Below, piece by piece: positions 1-8,158 of a stretch of 64,000 nt of DNA (positions within the stretch are counted from its first letter, which is position 1; each line of letters begins with the position of its first letter). Source of the stretch: Hymenobacter psoromatis (GTDB lineage Bacteria > Bacteroidota > Bacteroidia > Cytophagales > Hymenobacteraceae); the NCBI GenBank assembly GCA_001596155.1, contig CP014771.1, forward strand, positions 3,906,001 to 3,970,000. The letters run 5' to 3'. Below the pieces are notes generated by a model. That model worked only from the letters and a program-made list of their open reading frames with translations, was not told the DNA's origin and searched no databases. The position numbers were made by a program, and so were the translations under genes.

Positions 1-2320
1 TCTGGTCGGCGGTCTGGCTCTCATCCTCGGCCAGGTAGCCGGTGGTGATGCGCAGGCGGTCGGGGTTGCCGTACTGCTTCACTTCGAGGCCGGTGTTTTT
101 GAAGTCGGGCTCCAGGGCGAGGCGCACATCGGAGGCCACCATCGGCTTGTTGAAATCCACCACGTAGGCGCGGCCGCCGCGGAAGTCCACGCCCAGGTTG
201 GGGCCACCCTGCAGATACATCAGCACGAAGCCCGTCACGATGATAGTGGTCGAAAAAGCGTAGGCATATTTGCGCTTGCCCACGATGTCGAAATTCAGGT
301 TCTGAAACAGGTTGCGCGAGAGGAACGTGGAGAACGTGATGGCGCTCGTCGTCTTGCCCTTAATCAGGAACTCGATGATGAGACGCGACACGTACACCGC
401 CGACAGGAACGACGTCAACACGCCAATGCCCAGCGTAATGGCGAAGCTCTGCACCGGGCCCGTGCCAAAAAAGCCCAGGATGATGGCGATGAGCATGGTC
501 GTCACGTTCGAGTCGAAGATGGCCGAGAAAGCCCGCGTGTAGCCCGCGTTCACGGCGTCGTGCAGCGAAAGGCCGTGGTCCAGCTCTTCCCGTATCCGCT
601 CAAAAATCAACACGTTGGCATCTACCGACGAAGCAATTACCAGAATCAGGCCCGCGATGCCGGGTAGGGTGAGCGCGGTGCTGAACTGCGCCAGCACGCC
701 CAGAATCAGGAACATGTTGAAGAGCAGCGCGGCATCGGCGACGAGGCCGGCGCGGCCGTAGTACATCGTCATAAAGACCATGATAATCAGCAGGCCGGCC
801 AGCGACGAGTACAGGCCCTGGTTGATGGCTTCCTTGCCGAGCGAGGGGCCGACCACGGCTTCTTCCACGATGCGCGTGGGGGCGGGCAGCTTGCCGGCTT
901 TCAGCACCTGCGCCAGGTCCTGGGCTTCGTCGATGGTGAAGTTGCCCGAAATGCTGGTGTTGCCACCCGTGATTTCGCTCTGCACCACGGGGTCCGAATA
1001 CACCACGTCGTCGAGCACCACGGCTACTTGCTTGCCAATGTTGGCACCGGTCATTTTGCCCCACTTGCGGGCGCCGGTCGGGTTCATGCTCATGCTCACC
1101 TCGGGGCGGCCGGTCTGGTCGTAGTCCTGGCGGGCGTCGCTCACCACCTCACCGCTGATGGGCGCGGCGATGGTGCCGGTGCGGTCCTTCTTCACGGCCA
1201 CGAGGCGCAGAAACTGCTGGCCGTTGGCATCAATTGGCTTGTTGAGGTAGAGCAGCGCCATGTTGGGGGGTAGGATGGCGCGGGCCTCCTCCGTGTGCAT
1301 CACGCGGTCGAACTGCGCCGTGTCGCGCAGGTTCACGCCCAGCGCACCGGGCATGGTGAGCAAGCGCGCCAACACGCCACCTCTCTGGGTAGCCGTCGAG
1401 TCGGTTTTGGCCTTGGCGGCCGGCGTTTTCTTGGCGAGCTGGGCGGCCAGCGAAGTCGTGTCGCCCTTGGTGCCGGCGGTGGCGGCGGCGGTCGAGTCGG
1501 CCTTGCTGACGGCGGCCGTCGGGCCAGTAGTCTTAGCTTTCTCCTTGGCCGTCAGCACCTGGTCAATCTGGCCCAGGTAGGGCGCTACTTCGTTCTGGGG
1601 CCACACCTCGTAAAATTCCAGCTTGGCCTGGCCTTGCAGCAGCTTGCGCACGCGCTCGGGGTTGTCCACGCCCGGCAATTCTACCTGAATGCGGCCGGTG
1701 CCCTTCACCCGCTGAATGCTGGGCTGGTTCACGCCAAACTTATCCACGCGCTTGCGCAGGATATCAAACGAGCGGTCAATAGCGTCTTCCTCTTCCTTAT
1801 TAATAGCCGACAGCACCTTGCTGTCTGAGGTGTTGAGGTCAATCTTGCGGTCCTTATTCACCGAATTGGTGAAGATGCGGTTCAGCGGCACGCCGGGCGC
1901 TGTTTCCTGGTAGGCCTGGTAGAAGAGGGTGGTAAAGGCCGTGCCCGAGTTGGTTTTCTGGCGCTCCTGAGCCAGCGCCAAGGCTTTGTTGAAGGCGGGG
2001 TCTTTGGAGTTGCCAGCCATCGCCCGCACAATTTCCACCGGCGAAACTTCCAGCGTTACGTGCATGCCGCCTTTCAGGTCGAGGCCCAGGCCCAGCTCGC
2101 TCTGCTTCACATCGCGGTAAGTGTAGGAGCCAAATACGGGCGCGCGCCACACCGAATCGAGGTAGTGCTGGCGCTGGGTTTCGTTCAGCTGGCCGTTGTG
2201 CGTGGCGTAGGCCACGGCCTTGTCCTGCACCTGCCGGGAAATGTAGGTGAAGAACAAGAAGTACGCGCACAGCACCGAAACGATGAGCGTGAGCGTGATA
2301 ATTATGCCTTTGTGACGCAT
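1..2320 (-). CDS. secDF: Protein translocase subunit SecDF (fused), 3' end beyond the window
   Basis: Inner-membrane Sec accessory protein that uses the proton motive force to pull preproteins out of SecYEG. About 773 residues are visible; the C-terminal part of SecF lies beyond position 1. Starts with ATG at 2320. Residues about 6-24 form a membrane segment, and the SecD signature LGLDLKGGMHV sits near residue 80. A SecF signature (GVDFRGGRAY) appears near residue 707 in the same frame, so SecD and SecF are one polypeptide, as is usual in Bacteroidota. No -7 box is obvious; the upstream DNA is a palindromic repeat. The identification is firm; only the truncation limits it. Confidence 0.95.
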   Translation of the reverse strand, partial: MRHKGIIITLTLIVSVLCAYFLFFTYISRQVQDKAVAYATHNGQLNETQRQHYLDSVWRAPVFGSYTYRDVKQSELGLGLDLKGGMHVTLEVSPVEIVRAMAGNSKDPAFNKALALAQERQKTNSGTAFTTLFYQAYQETAPGVPLNRIFTNSVNKDRKIDLNTSDSKVLSAINKEEEDAIDRSFDILRKRVDKFGVNQPSIQRVKGTGRIQVELPGVDNPERVRKLLQGQAKLEFYEVWPQNEVAPYLGQIDQVLTAKEKAKTTGPTAAVSKADSTAAATAGTKGDTTSLAAQLAKKTPAAKAKTDSTATQRGGVLARLLTMPGALGVNLRDTAQFDRVMHTEEARAILPPNMALLYLNKPIDANGQQFLRLVAVKKDRTGTIAAPISGEVVSDARQDYDQTGRPEVSMSMNPTGARKWGKMTGANIGKQVAVVLDDVVYSDPVVQSEITGGNTSISGNFTIDEAQDLAQVLKAGKLPAPTRIVEEAVVGPSLGKEAINQGLYSSLAGLLIIMVFMTMYYGRAGLVADAALLFNMFLILGVLAQFSTALTLPGIAGLILVIASSVDANVLIFERIREELDHGLSLHDAVNAGYTRAFSAIFDSNVTTMLIAIILGFFGTGPVQSFAITLGIGVLTSFLSAVYVSRLIIEFLIKGKTTSAITFSTFLSRNLFQNLNFDIVGKRKYAYAFSTTIIVTGFVLMYLQGGPNLGVDFRGGRAYVVDFNKPMVASDVRLALEPDFKNTGLEVKQYGNPDRLRITTGYLAEDESQTADQ

Positions 2321-2323
2321 CTT

Positions 2324-2467
2324 AAGTAATTAGCAGTGAGCAATAAGCAATGAGAAATTAGCCTTGCCAGGCAAGGCGGTGGGTAAGAGCAAGTAACACG
2401 GAGTAGCGAGCAGTGAGCAAGAGGTTCAAAAACCAACTGCCCCTTGCTCACTAGTAATTGCTCATTA
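2324..2467. repeat. Palindromic repeat with short tandem units (AGCAATGAG type)
   Basis: The left part (2324-2354) and the segment 2408-2421 carry repeated AGCARTGAG units; the right arm (2443-2467) carries the complement. A perfect 10-bp pairing is AGTGAGCAAG at 2412-2421 with CTTGCTCACT at 2443-2452. It fills the gap between secDF and the next minus-strand gene. It belongs to the same architectural class as the other tandem-unit palindromes in this window. Confidence 0.7.
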
Positions 2468-2472
2468 AAAAG

Positions 2473-2853
2473 CTACGGGGCCTGCGGCGACAGCGCCGCC
2501 ACCAGCAGCCGCTGGCGACACAGCTGCGCCACAAAAGCCGCCGGGGCGCCCACCGGCGCCAGGGCCACGGCGCGGCGCGGCAGGCGCGGCTGCCAGCTCG
2601 CGAAGGGGGTAGGGGGCAGCCAGCCCAGCGCGAAAGCCGGGGCCACGTAGCTGCCCAGCGGCGAGGCCGCTTCGAGCACTACCCGCTGCTTGATAACCGT
2701 GGCGCGCGGCGCGGTACTGACTTGCGCCCCGGCCGGGGGGGTAGGGCGCAACACGCTCACCGTCCGGCCATTCAGGCCCAGCAACAGCAGCACGGGCAGT
2801 GCTACTAGCACCACGCGCAACAACCGCGTAAACTGGGAAAGGGAATAGCGCAT
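2473..2853 (-). CDS. Small membrane-anchored protein of unknown function
   Basis: 126 residues, ATG at 2853. One N-terminal hydrophobic segment (about residues 12-27, VVLVALPVLLLLGL) precedes a Pro/Ala-rich, probably periplasmic, tail. I recognise no family. Support for a real gene is an exact Bacteroidota -7 box (TATATTTG on the minus strand, 2870-2877) 16 nt upstream of the ATG. Its stop lies just beside the palindrome at 2324-2467. GC-rich DNA gives long spurious frames on the other strand here, but only this frame has a promoter and a plausible leader. Confidence 0.55.
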   Translation of the reverse strand: MRYSLSQFTRLLRVVLVALPVLLLLGLNGRTVSVLRPTPPAGAQVSTAPRATVIKQRVVLEAASPLGSYVAPAFALGWLPPTPFASWQPRLPRRAVALAPVGAPAAFVAQLCRQRLLVAALSPQAP

Positions 2854-2869
2854 AACCAGGACAGGGCTA

Positions 2870-2877
2870 CAAATATA
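2870..2877 (-). promoter_or_regulatory. Predicted -7 box TATATTTG
   Basis: Matches TAnnTTTG on the minus strand. Transcription would start about 10 nt before the ATG at 2853. No clear -33 TTG is seen. Confidence 0.5.
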
Positions 2878-2916
2878 ACGCGCTACACCACTTAGCCCCG
2901 CACCCGGCCCTACCCC

Positions 2917-3384
2917 CTACCATTCGCGCAGCTCCTCAAAGGCGTATTGCGCGTCGTTCCAAAAGGCGTCGAGGGCGATGAGGCGGGGCTTGAAAAACGA
3001 AATGAGCGCCGGCCAGTCGTCGCGGCTGAACAGGTTGGCGGGCACCAGCGCCTGGTAGATGCGGCTCAGCGGCTGGCCGTGCTCATTGGTGGCGTGCGGC
3101 TCCCAGGTCCAGGTTTCGCCCAGGGTTTCGTGCAGCAGGGTTTTCAAGGCCAAAAACTGCTCGAAAAACAATTCGCGCACGCCTGCGTCGGGCTGCGTCA
3201 ACTCGATGGCGATGCTGGCGCGCCGGTTGTCGGCGTGCAGCTTGAATTGCACGCCCTTCAGCCCCGTTTTGTAGTTGACCCAGCTCACGGGCAGGCCCTC
3301 GGCCGACAGCACCGGGGCCATATACTGCCCGAAGGTGGTCCAGAAGGCCTGGCGCAGCTGGGAAGCTTCGGCTTTGCTGTACAA
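2917..3384 (-). CDS. DUF4268 domain-containing protein
   Basis: 155 residues, nearly all one DUF4268 domain, beginning MYSKAEASQLRQAFWTTFGQY and containing the family-typical AFWNDAQYAFEELREW-like C-terminus. DUF4268 proteins are soluble, often stand-alone in Bacteroidota, sometimes fused to nuclease-like domains; the function is not established. Lies 15 bp downstream of the Uma2-type gene in the same orientation, so the two are probably co-transcribed. No catalytic motif can be pointed to. Confidence 0.8.
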   Translation of the reverse strand: MYSKAEASQLRQAFWTTFGQYMAPVLSAEGLPVSWVNYKTGLKGVQFKLHADNRRASIAIELTQPDAGVRELFFEQFLALKTLLHETLGETWTWEPHATNEHGQPLSRIYQALVPANLFSRDDWPALISFFKPRLIALDAFWNDAQYAFEELREW

Positions 3385-3399
3385 GGTGTTATGACTTAA

Positions 3400-4008
3400 T
3401 TAAGCAGCCCGCCGCAACGGCCGCAAATCGAGCCGGAAGCCCGGCAGCACCGGTTCGCCGCTCCGCTCCTGGTCATAGCCCTGCACGGTTTCGGCGGGCT
3501 GGCCGGGGCGATATACGTAGGCCGTTTCGGCTTCTACATCGAGCAGAAAACCAAGCTGCATCCCGTTGGCTAGGTAGTTTTCCATCTTGGCTTGCAGCAT
3601 CGTCAGCTCATCCGAGGGGGATTTAATTTCCAGCATAAACTCCGGGCAGACGGGCGGAAACCTGCGCCGCTGCTCGGGCGTGAGCTGCGCCCACCTGGCC
3701 TGGCTCAGCCACGCCGCATCGGGCGAGCGCACCGACGTGTCGGGCAGCTTGAAGCCGGCCGACGATTCGTAGACGTGGCCCGCCCGCAGCTGGCGGTTCC
3801 AATGTACCAACTGATAGTTGGTTTCTGAACAGGATTCGCTGGATTCGGAACCGGCGGGGGGCATAATGATGATTTCCTGGTGGGCGTTGCGCTCAAAATT
3901 GAGCCGGGGATTGGCTTGGCACAACTCAAAAAATTCATCGTCGCTAAGCCCGGCCAGCACGGGGCCATGTAGCACGGGCAACTCGGGGAATTCGTAGGTG
4001 GCAGGCAT
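3400..4008 (-). CDS. Uma2 family endonuclease-like protein (DUF820)
   Basis: 202 residues, usual length for the Uma2/DUF820 family, which has a PD-(D/E)XK restriction-endonuclease fold. Residues matching the fold: the PDAAWL segment (Asp) in the middle, then FMLEIKSPSD (the E-x-K half of the motif), followed by the conserved KMENYLANG helix. Biological role of Uma2 proteins is unclear; they are abundant in cyanobacteria and Bacteroidota. ATG at 4008. On the minus strand a near-consensus -7 box (TATCTTGG) lies about 30 nt upstream. Heads a two-gene unit with the DUF4268 gene. Confidence 0.85.
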   Translation of the reverse strand: MPATYEFPELPVLHGPVLAGLSDDEFFELCQANPRLNFERNAHQEIIIMPPAGSESSESCSETNYQLVHWNRQLRAGHVYESSAGFKLPDTSVRSPDAAWLSQARWAQLTPEQRRRFPPVCPEFMLEIKSPSDELTMLQAKMENYLANGMQLGFLLDVEAETAYVYRPGQPAETVQGYDQERSGEPVLPGFRLDLRPLRRAA

Positions 4009-4066
4009 CGCGGAAAATTAAGGGACCAAGGAATGCTTACCAAGATACGGATGACCGAACCCTTCC

Positions 4067-4693
4067 CTACCCCCCCTCGGCCACCTTGCCGCGCAGGTAG
4101 CCCGTGAGCACGGCCAGCCCATTCTCGAAGTGCCGGTTGTTGGGAATGACGATATCCGCGTCGGCCTTAAAGGGTTGGATGTATTTTTCGTAGGTCGGGG
4201 CCACGTGGTTGGCGTAGCGGTACAGCACGTCCTGCAGGTCGTAGCCGCGCTCGTCGCGGTCGCGCACGATGCGGCGGTGCAGCTTCACGTGCTCCTGGGC
4301 ATCGATATACACCTTGAGGTCGAGCAGCTTGGCGATTTCCTCGAAGTAGAACACGAAAATGCCCTCCACCACCACAATGGGCGCGGGCCGAAACACCAGC
4401 TCGGCCGGCACGGCGTCGGAGTTATTAAAGGTGTACTCCTGGCGGCGCACCTCGCGGCCTTCGCGCAGCTGGCGCACATCGGCGGCGTAGGCGGCCGAGT
4501 CGATGCTGCCGGGCAGGTCGAAGTTTTCGATGCCCTGCTCGTCGCGCAGCTGCTCGTGGCGAGGGTGATAGTAATTGTCCTGCGAAATCAGACAGATGTC
4601 GCGTTCGGGGAAAGCGGCCAGCAAACGGCGCAAAAACGTGGTTTTGCCCGATGCGCTGCCGCCCGTGATACCAACTAGGTAGGGATGCTGCAT
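4067..4693 (-). CDS. udk: Uridine kinase
   Basis: Phosphorylates uridine/cytidine to UMP/CMP in pyrimidine salvage (cytosol). 208 residues. The P-loop GGSASGKT is at residues 11-18, followed by the LISQDNYY segment that carries the conserved catalytic Asp, and the later IPNNRHFENG segment near the C-terminus. I chose the ATG at 4693 rather than the in-frame TTG at 4705, because a TACCTTTG -7 box (4703-4710) lies only 9 nt before this ATG and overlaps the TTG codon. That leaves a very short or absent 5' leader. Confidence 0.93.
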   Translation of the reverse strand: MQHPYLVGITGGSASGKTTFLRRLLAAFPERDICLISQDNYYHPRHEQLRDEQGIENFDLPGSIDSAAYAADVRQLREGREVRRQEYTFNNSDAVPAELVFRPAPIVVVEGIFVFYFEEIAKLLDLKVYIDAQEHVKLHRRIVRDRDERGYDLQDVLYRYANHVAPTYEKYIQPFKADADIVIPNNRHFENGLAVLTGYLRGKVAEGG

Positions 4694-4702
4694 AACGGAG
4701 GG

Positions 4703-4710
4703 CAAAGGTA
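4703..4710 (-). promoter_or_regulatory. Predicted -7 box TACCTTTG for udk
   Basis: Exact TAnnTTTG on the minus strand, 9 nt from the udk ATG. It rules against a start further upstream. Confidence 0.6.
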
Positions 4711-4715
4711 GGGGG

Positions 4716-4813
4716 AATGGGTAATGGGTAATAAGTAACGGGTAATTCGAGTAATAGAAATACTGTCGTTTCGTGTTGATAAACGGTAGTACTCAACTTA
4801 CCCATTACCCATT
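4716..4813. repeat. Palindromic repeat with AATGGGT tandem units, covering the rdgB stop codon
   Basis: Left arm 4716-4736 is made of AATGGGTAATGGGTAATAAG; right arm 4796-4813 is its complement. The last codons and stop of rdgB (AAT GGG TAA) lie inside the right arm. Loop about 60 bp. Confidence 0.8.
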
Positions 4814-5380
4814 CAAAAACACCACCAGCCCGGCCACGGCGCGCGCCCGGTGGCTGAGCATATTTTTCTCGGTAAGCGTCATTTCGGCGAAAGTGCGGCC
4901 GTCGCCCTCGGTGGGCACAAACACGGGGTCGTAGCCAAAGCCGCCCCGCCCGATGGGTGCCGCCGCGATGCTACCCCCCACTTCGCCGCTGAACTCGTGG
5001 GCATCGCCTACCCCCCTCACCAAAGAGATAACCGTGCGGAAGCTTGCCCGGCGGTTGGGCTGGGTGCCAAGCTCATGCAGCAGCTTGGCCACGTTGGCGG
5101 TGGCTTCGCGCGCGGGGCCGGCGTAGCGGGCCGAGTACACGCCGGGCGCGCCGCCCAGGGCCTCTGCTTCGAGGCCGGTGTCGTCGGCAAAGCAGGCCAC
5201 GCCGTAGTGGTCCCACACGTACTGCGCCTTTTGGCGGGCGTTGCCTGCGAGGGTAGGCTGGGTTTCGGGCAGCTCTTCGTGGCAGCCAATGTCGGCCAGG
5301 CTCAGCACCTGCACGTCGGGCAGCAGCGGCCGGATTTCATCAAGCTTATGGGCATTATTAGAAGCGAAGCACAGACGCAT
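4805..5380 (-). CDS. rdgB: XTP/dITP (non-canonical purine NTP) pyrophosphatase
   Basis: Hydrolyses dITP, XTP and related deaminated purine nucleotides to monophosphates, keeping them out of nucleic acids. 191 residues from the ATG at 5380. The family signature SNNAHKLDEI is at residues 7-16, the catalytic/metal segment FADDTGLEAEALGG in the middle, followed by GVYSARYAG, and the late GFGYDPVFVP loop. A longer in-frame extension to 5548 is unlikely because it reads like non-coding translation. The final residues Asn-Gly-stop are supplied by the palindrome at 4716-4813. Confidence 0.95.
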   Translation of the reverse strand: MRLCFASNNAHKLDEIRPLLPDVQVLSLADIGCHEELPETQPTLAGNARQKAQYVWDHYGVACFADDTGLEAEALGGAPGVYSARYAGPAREATANVAKLLHELGTQPNRRASFRTVISLVRGVGDAHEFSGEVGGSIAAAPIGRGGFGYDPVFVPTEGDGRTFAEMTLTEKNMLSHRARAVAGLVVFLNG

Positions 5381-5517
5381 AGTGTTCAAAAAAATAGGAG
5401 TAGTCGCCGAAAAAATTTCAATAAAGTAACTGCCGCCAGAGCCTTTTCGCCGTCCGGCTGGCGCGCCTACCCCCCGCTGCCGCCCTGGCCAGCGGCTGAC
5501 CGCACCCCGGCGAACGG

Positions 5518-5949
5518 CTAGCGAAACATCAGTTTGACAGTGCCCCACGAGCGTTGCACCACGCTCATCGTGCCGGTGGCGGTGGTCGTCGGATAGGTCG
5601 CGTCGGGGCCGCGCGGCGTGGGGCGATACACGACCAGCCCTGGCAGCAACCCCGAATGGCCCTGATACAGATAGGTATCGGCAAAGGCGTAGTGCAGCTG
5701 GCCGGTGGGCGCGAGTGTCACAAGCGGTTGAAAATCAGTATGTGCGAACGTTTTAAGGCTGAGGTTGAAGCCGTGCGGGTGAGTTTTGGTGGTTGCCTTC
5801 CATTCTGCGTGTGCCGCCGTGCCGGCGTGGCCAGCCAGAAAGAGCAGCAGGGTAGTGGCCAGCGCCAGCCCCGCGCTTCCGAGCAGCAGGCCCAGGCCCA
5901 GCCGGGGCCCAAAGCCAATAGTGCTAAACAGGCGGCGACGATAGTGCAT
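5518..5949 (-). CDS. Hypothetical membrane-anchored protein
   Basis: 143 residues, ATG at 5949. Residues about 10-43 contain a long hydrophobic stretch (LGLGLLLGSAGLALATTLLL), then a polar, probably periplasmic domain ending TVKLMFR. No family recognised. An exact TATATTTG -7 box on the minus strand (5972-5979) lies 22 nt upstream, supporting the start. Stands alone between rdgB and the divergent L31 gene. Confidence 0.6.
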   Translation of the reverse strand: MHYRRRLFSTIGFGPRLGLGLLLGSAGLALATTLLLFLAGHAGTAAHAEWKATTKTHPHGFNLSLKTFAHTDFQPLVTLAPTGQLHYAFADTYLYQGHSGLLPGLVVYRPTPRGPDATYPTTTATGTMSVVQRSWGTVKLMFR

Positions 5950-5971
5950 GGCGGGCGAGGGGGTAGGGAGT

Positions 5972-5979
5972 CAAATATA
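5972..5979 (-). promoter_or_regulatory. Predicted -7 box TATATTTG
   Basis: Exact TAnnTTTG on the minus strand upstream of the gene starting at 5949. Confidence 0.5.
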
Positions 5980-6077
5980 ACCCAAGTACATAATCGCGCC
6001 GCATGAAGAAACGACCGGCAATCGACCAATTGGCCGGCTCATTGGCTGAGGCAGCCAAGTGCGTCTGCGGCTGTGGG

Positions 6078-6108
6078 TTGACTTTGTGGCGGCTATGCCG
6101 TACTTTTG
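6078..6108 (+). promoter_or_regulatory. Predicted promoter of the L31 gene (TTG-N20-TACTTTTG)
   Basis: TTG at 6078-6080 and TACTTTTG at 6101-6108 match the Bacteroidota -33/-7 arrangement with a 20-nt spacer. The leader to the ATG at 6163 would be about 50 nt. Confidence 0.6.
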
Positions 6109-6162
6109 CAGTCCCTTCCGCAAAACCGGCAGGGTTTAACAGGTAACTAGGCCCTCCCGATA

Positions 6163-6432
6163 ATGAAAAAGGACACGCACCCCGAGTACCGCCAGGTAGT
6201 TTTTCAAGACACCTCGTCGGACTTCAAGTTTATCACCCGCTCCACGATGACCTCGCCCGAGACGATTCAGTGGGAAGATGGTAACACCTATCCGGTAATT
6301 AAAATTGAAGTAAGCAGTGCTTCGCACCCCTTCTACACCGGCAAAAACATGTTCATCGACACGGCCGGCCGCGTGGAGAAATTCCGCACCCGCTACGCCA
6401 ACAAAGCGCAGAGCAGCGCGGGCAAAGAATAG
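6163..6432 (+). CDS. rpmE2: Type B 50S ribosomal protein L31
   Basis: 89 residues beginning [19 protein letters not shown], the typical type B opening, with the conserved SHPFYTGKN and FRTRYA segments. There is no cysteine, so this is the zinc-independent (C-minus) form, which is the usual single L31 of Bacteroidota rather than a zinc-starvation paralogue. Has its own promoter at 6078-6108 and is followed by a rho-independent terminator at 6468-6502, so it is monocistronic. Confidence 0.97.
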   Translation: MKKDTHPEYRQVVFQDTSSDFKFITRSTMTSPETIQWEDGNTYPVIKIEVSSASHPFYTGKNMFIDTAGRVEKFRTRYANKAQSSAGKE

Positions 6433-6441
6433 CTTTTTAGG

Positions 6442-6592
6442 AAGCTGTTAGCCGTTGGCTTTTTAGAACTCCTCCTGATTGAAATCGGGAGGAGTTTTTT
6501 TATGGCCTGCTGCCGGGGCGGCGGCCGTAAATTTGTCTTTTCCCTACCCCCATCCAAAAAGCTAACGGCTGGCAGCTAACAGCTAGCAGCTT
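6442..6592. repeat. Palindromic repeat with AGCTAACAGCT-type units around the L31 terminator
   Basis: Left arm 6442-6464 (AAGCTGTTAGCCGTTGGCT...) pairs with the longer right arm 6556-6592, which contains repeated AGCTAACAGCTAGCAGCT units. The L31 terminator sits between the arms. Confidence 0.65.
6468..6502 (+). terminator. Rho-independent terminator after the L31 gene
   Basis: Stem ACTCCTCC (6468-6475) / GGAGGAGT (6488-6495) followed by a T run. Confidence 0.85.
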
Positions 6593-6599
6593 AGAATCC

Positions 6600-7823
6600 A
6601 TGCATTTATTGCTGTTCGACGACCCGGCCATTCGGCCGCACCTGCTGCCGCTCACCTTCACGCGGCCGGTGGCGGCGCTGCGCTGCGGCATCCTCACCAT
6701 TGCCGAAAAGTGGCAGCGCCGGCTGGCCTCGCCCAGCGTGGGCTACCTCACGCAGCCCTATTTGCAGGCCAAGTTTCCGGTGTGCGCCGATGGTTTCGTG
6801 ACGGGTGCCGCGCTGGTGGTGAACGGCGCCGTGTGCCCCGACGACCTGCTGGCCCGCCAGGTGCTGGCCCTACCCCCCGGCCACGGCCTGTATTGCGGCG
6901 AGCTGCTGGTGGCCGCCCACCTCGCCGATGCCAGCCAGGTAGTCGAGCTGATTCAGGACGGCCTGGTGGTGCGGCAGGCCCAGGAAGACGTGTCGGTAAT
7001 TGACCGGCCGTGGCAGCTATTTCTGCGCAACGGCGTCGAGATTCGGCGCGATTTCGCGCTGCTCACGGCCGGGCGCACGTCGCAGCCGGTGGGCGACGCG
7101 CACACCATCGTGTACGCGCCCGAAAATATCTTTATCGAGCCCGGCGTGAAGATTCGCGCCGCTATTCTCAACGCGGAGGACGGGCCCATTTACCTGGGTA
7201 AGAACTCGCAGGTGCATGAAGGTGCCATTATCAAAGGCCCGCTGGCCTTGTGCGAGGGCAGCCACGTGAACGCCGGCGCCAAGCTGCGCGGCGACAACAC
7301 CATTGGGCCATTCTCGAAAGTTGGGGGCGAAGTGGGCAACAGCATCCTGCTGGGCTACAGCAACAAAGGCCACGACGGCTACCTCGGCAACTCGGTCATC
7401 GGCGAGTGGTGCAACCTGGGGGCCGACACCAACACGAGCAACCTTAAAAACAACTACGCCCCGGTGAAGGTGTGGAGCCACGCCGCTAACCGCTTCGTGG
7501 ACACCGGCCAAACCTTCTGCGGCCTGCTTATGGGCGACCACAGCAAGGCCGGCATCAACACCATGTTCAATACCGGCACCGTGGTGGGGGTAGGGGCCAA
7601 TATTTTCGGCGCTGGCTTCCCGCGCCAGTTCATCCCAAGCTTCAGCTGGGGCGGCCCGGCAGGCTTTGAAACGTTTAAGCTTGGCAAGTTTGCTGAAGTA
7701 GCCGAGCGCGTAATGGGCCGGCGTGGGCTGGCTTATGACGCGGTGGAGCAAGGAATTATGGAAGAGGTGTTTCGGCAGACGGAAAGCGACCGGGTTTGGG
7801 AGAAAGTGCCGAATAAAAATTAG
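6600..7823 (+). CDS. GlmU-family sugar nucleotidyltransferase/acyltransferase-like protein
   Basis: 407 residues, ATG at 6600. The N-terminal ~150 residues (LLLFDDPAIRPHLLPLTFTR) resemble a divergent nucleotidyltransferase domain. From about residue 170 to 370 runs a left-handed beta-helix (hexapeptide) region, with GANAGAKLRGDN-like turns and the long loop SNLKNNYAPVKVW typical of GlmU acetyltransferase domains. This layout matches the alternative bacterial GlmU family of Bacteroidota, presumably making UDP-GlcNAc or a related nucleotide sugar. The canonical GlmU N-terminal motif LAAGxGTRM is absent, so the nucleotidyltransferase half may use another substrate. Confidence 0.8.
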   Translation: MHLLLFDDPAIRPHLLPLTFTRPVAALRCGILTIAEKWQRRLASPSVGYLTQPYLQAKFPVCADGFVTGAALVVNGAVCPDDLLARQVLALPPGHGLYCGELLVAAHLADASQVVELIQDGLVVRQAQEDVSVIDRPWQLFLRNGVEIRRDFALLTAGRTSQPVGDAHTIVYAPENIFIEPGVKIRAAILNAEDGPIYLGKNSQVHEGAIIKGPLALCEGSHVNAGAKLRGDNTIGPFSKVGGEVGNSILLGYSNKGHDGYLGNSVIGEWCNLGADTNTSNLKNNYAPVKVWSHAANRFVDTGQTFCGLLMGDHSKAGINTMFNTGTVVGVGANIFGAGFPRQFIPSFSWGGPAGFETFKLGKFAEVAERVMGRRGLAYDAVEQGIMEEVFRQTESDRVWEKVPNKN

Positions 7824-7862
7824 GTGCTACCTTAACCTACTCACCCGTTGTACTGTGCCTTT

Positions 7863-8156
7863 ATGAATACCACAGACTCCCAATCCAACGTCAGCATGGC
7901 CTACCTGCTCGGGGGAGTAGGCTTGCTGGCAATTTCGATAGCGCCGCTGGGCAGTATGCTTATGAGCGAAGCGGAGCCAGCAGGTAGGCTGGCCCTTATG
8001 GCTTATTGGCTGGTTGGCGCACTAGCTATCAACTGGGCCGTGCGTCGCTTTTTGAAGCTTGGGGAGCGAGTAGTAGCTATCGTAGCCATAGTGATGGGCT
8101 GGTATATGGTGCTTCCAGTGCTATTAATGTTAAAAGCTACGGTTTTTAGATTTTAA
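7863..8156 (+). CDS. Small integral membrane protein, unknown function
   Basis: 97 residues from the ATG at 7863 (an upstream TTG at 7848 is less likely). Three hydrophobic segments at about residues 14-30, 41-57 and 68-92 suggest three membrane helices. It lies 39 nt after the GlmU-like gene and its stop overlaps the start region of holB (TAATAGTG), so it is probably translated in the same transcript. No family recognised. Confidence 0.6.
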   Translation: MNTTDSQSNVSMAYLLGGVGLLAISIAPLGSMLMSEAEPAGRLALMAYWLVGALAINWAVRRFLKLGERVVAIVAIVMGWYMVLPVLLMLKATVFRF

Positions 8157-8158
8157 TA

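Noticed and set aside
3400..4008. Uma2-like and DUF4268 genes as a restriction or defence system
   Set aside because: No methyltransferase, helicase or toxin-antitoxin partner beside them.
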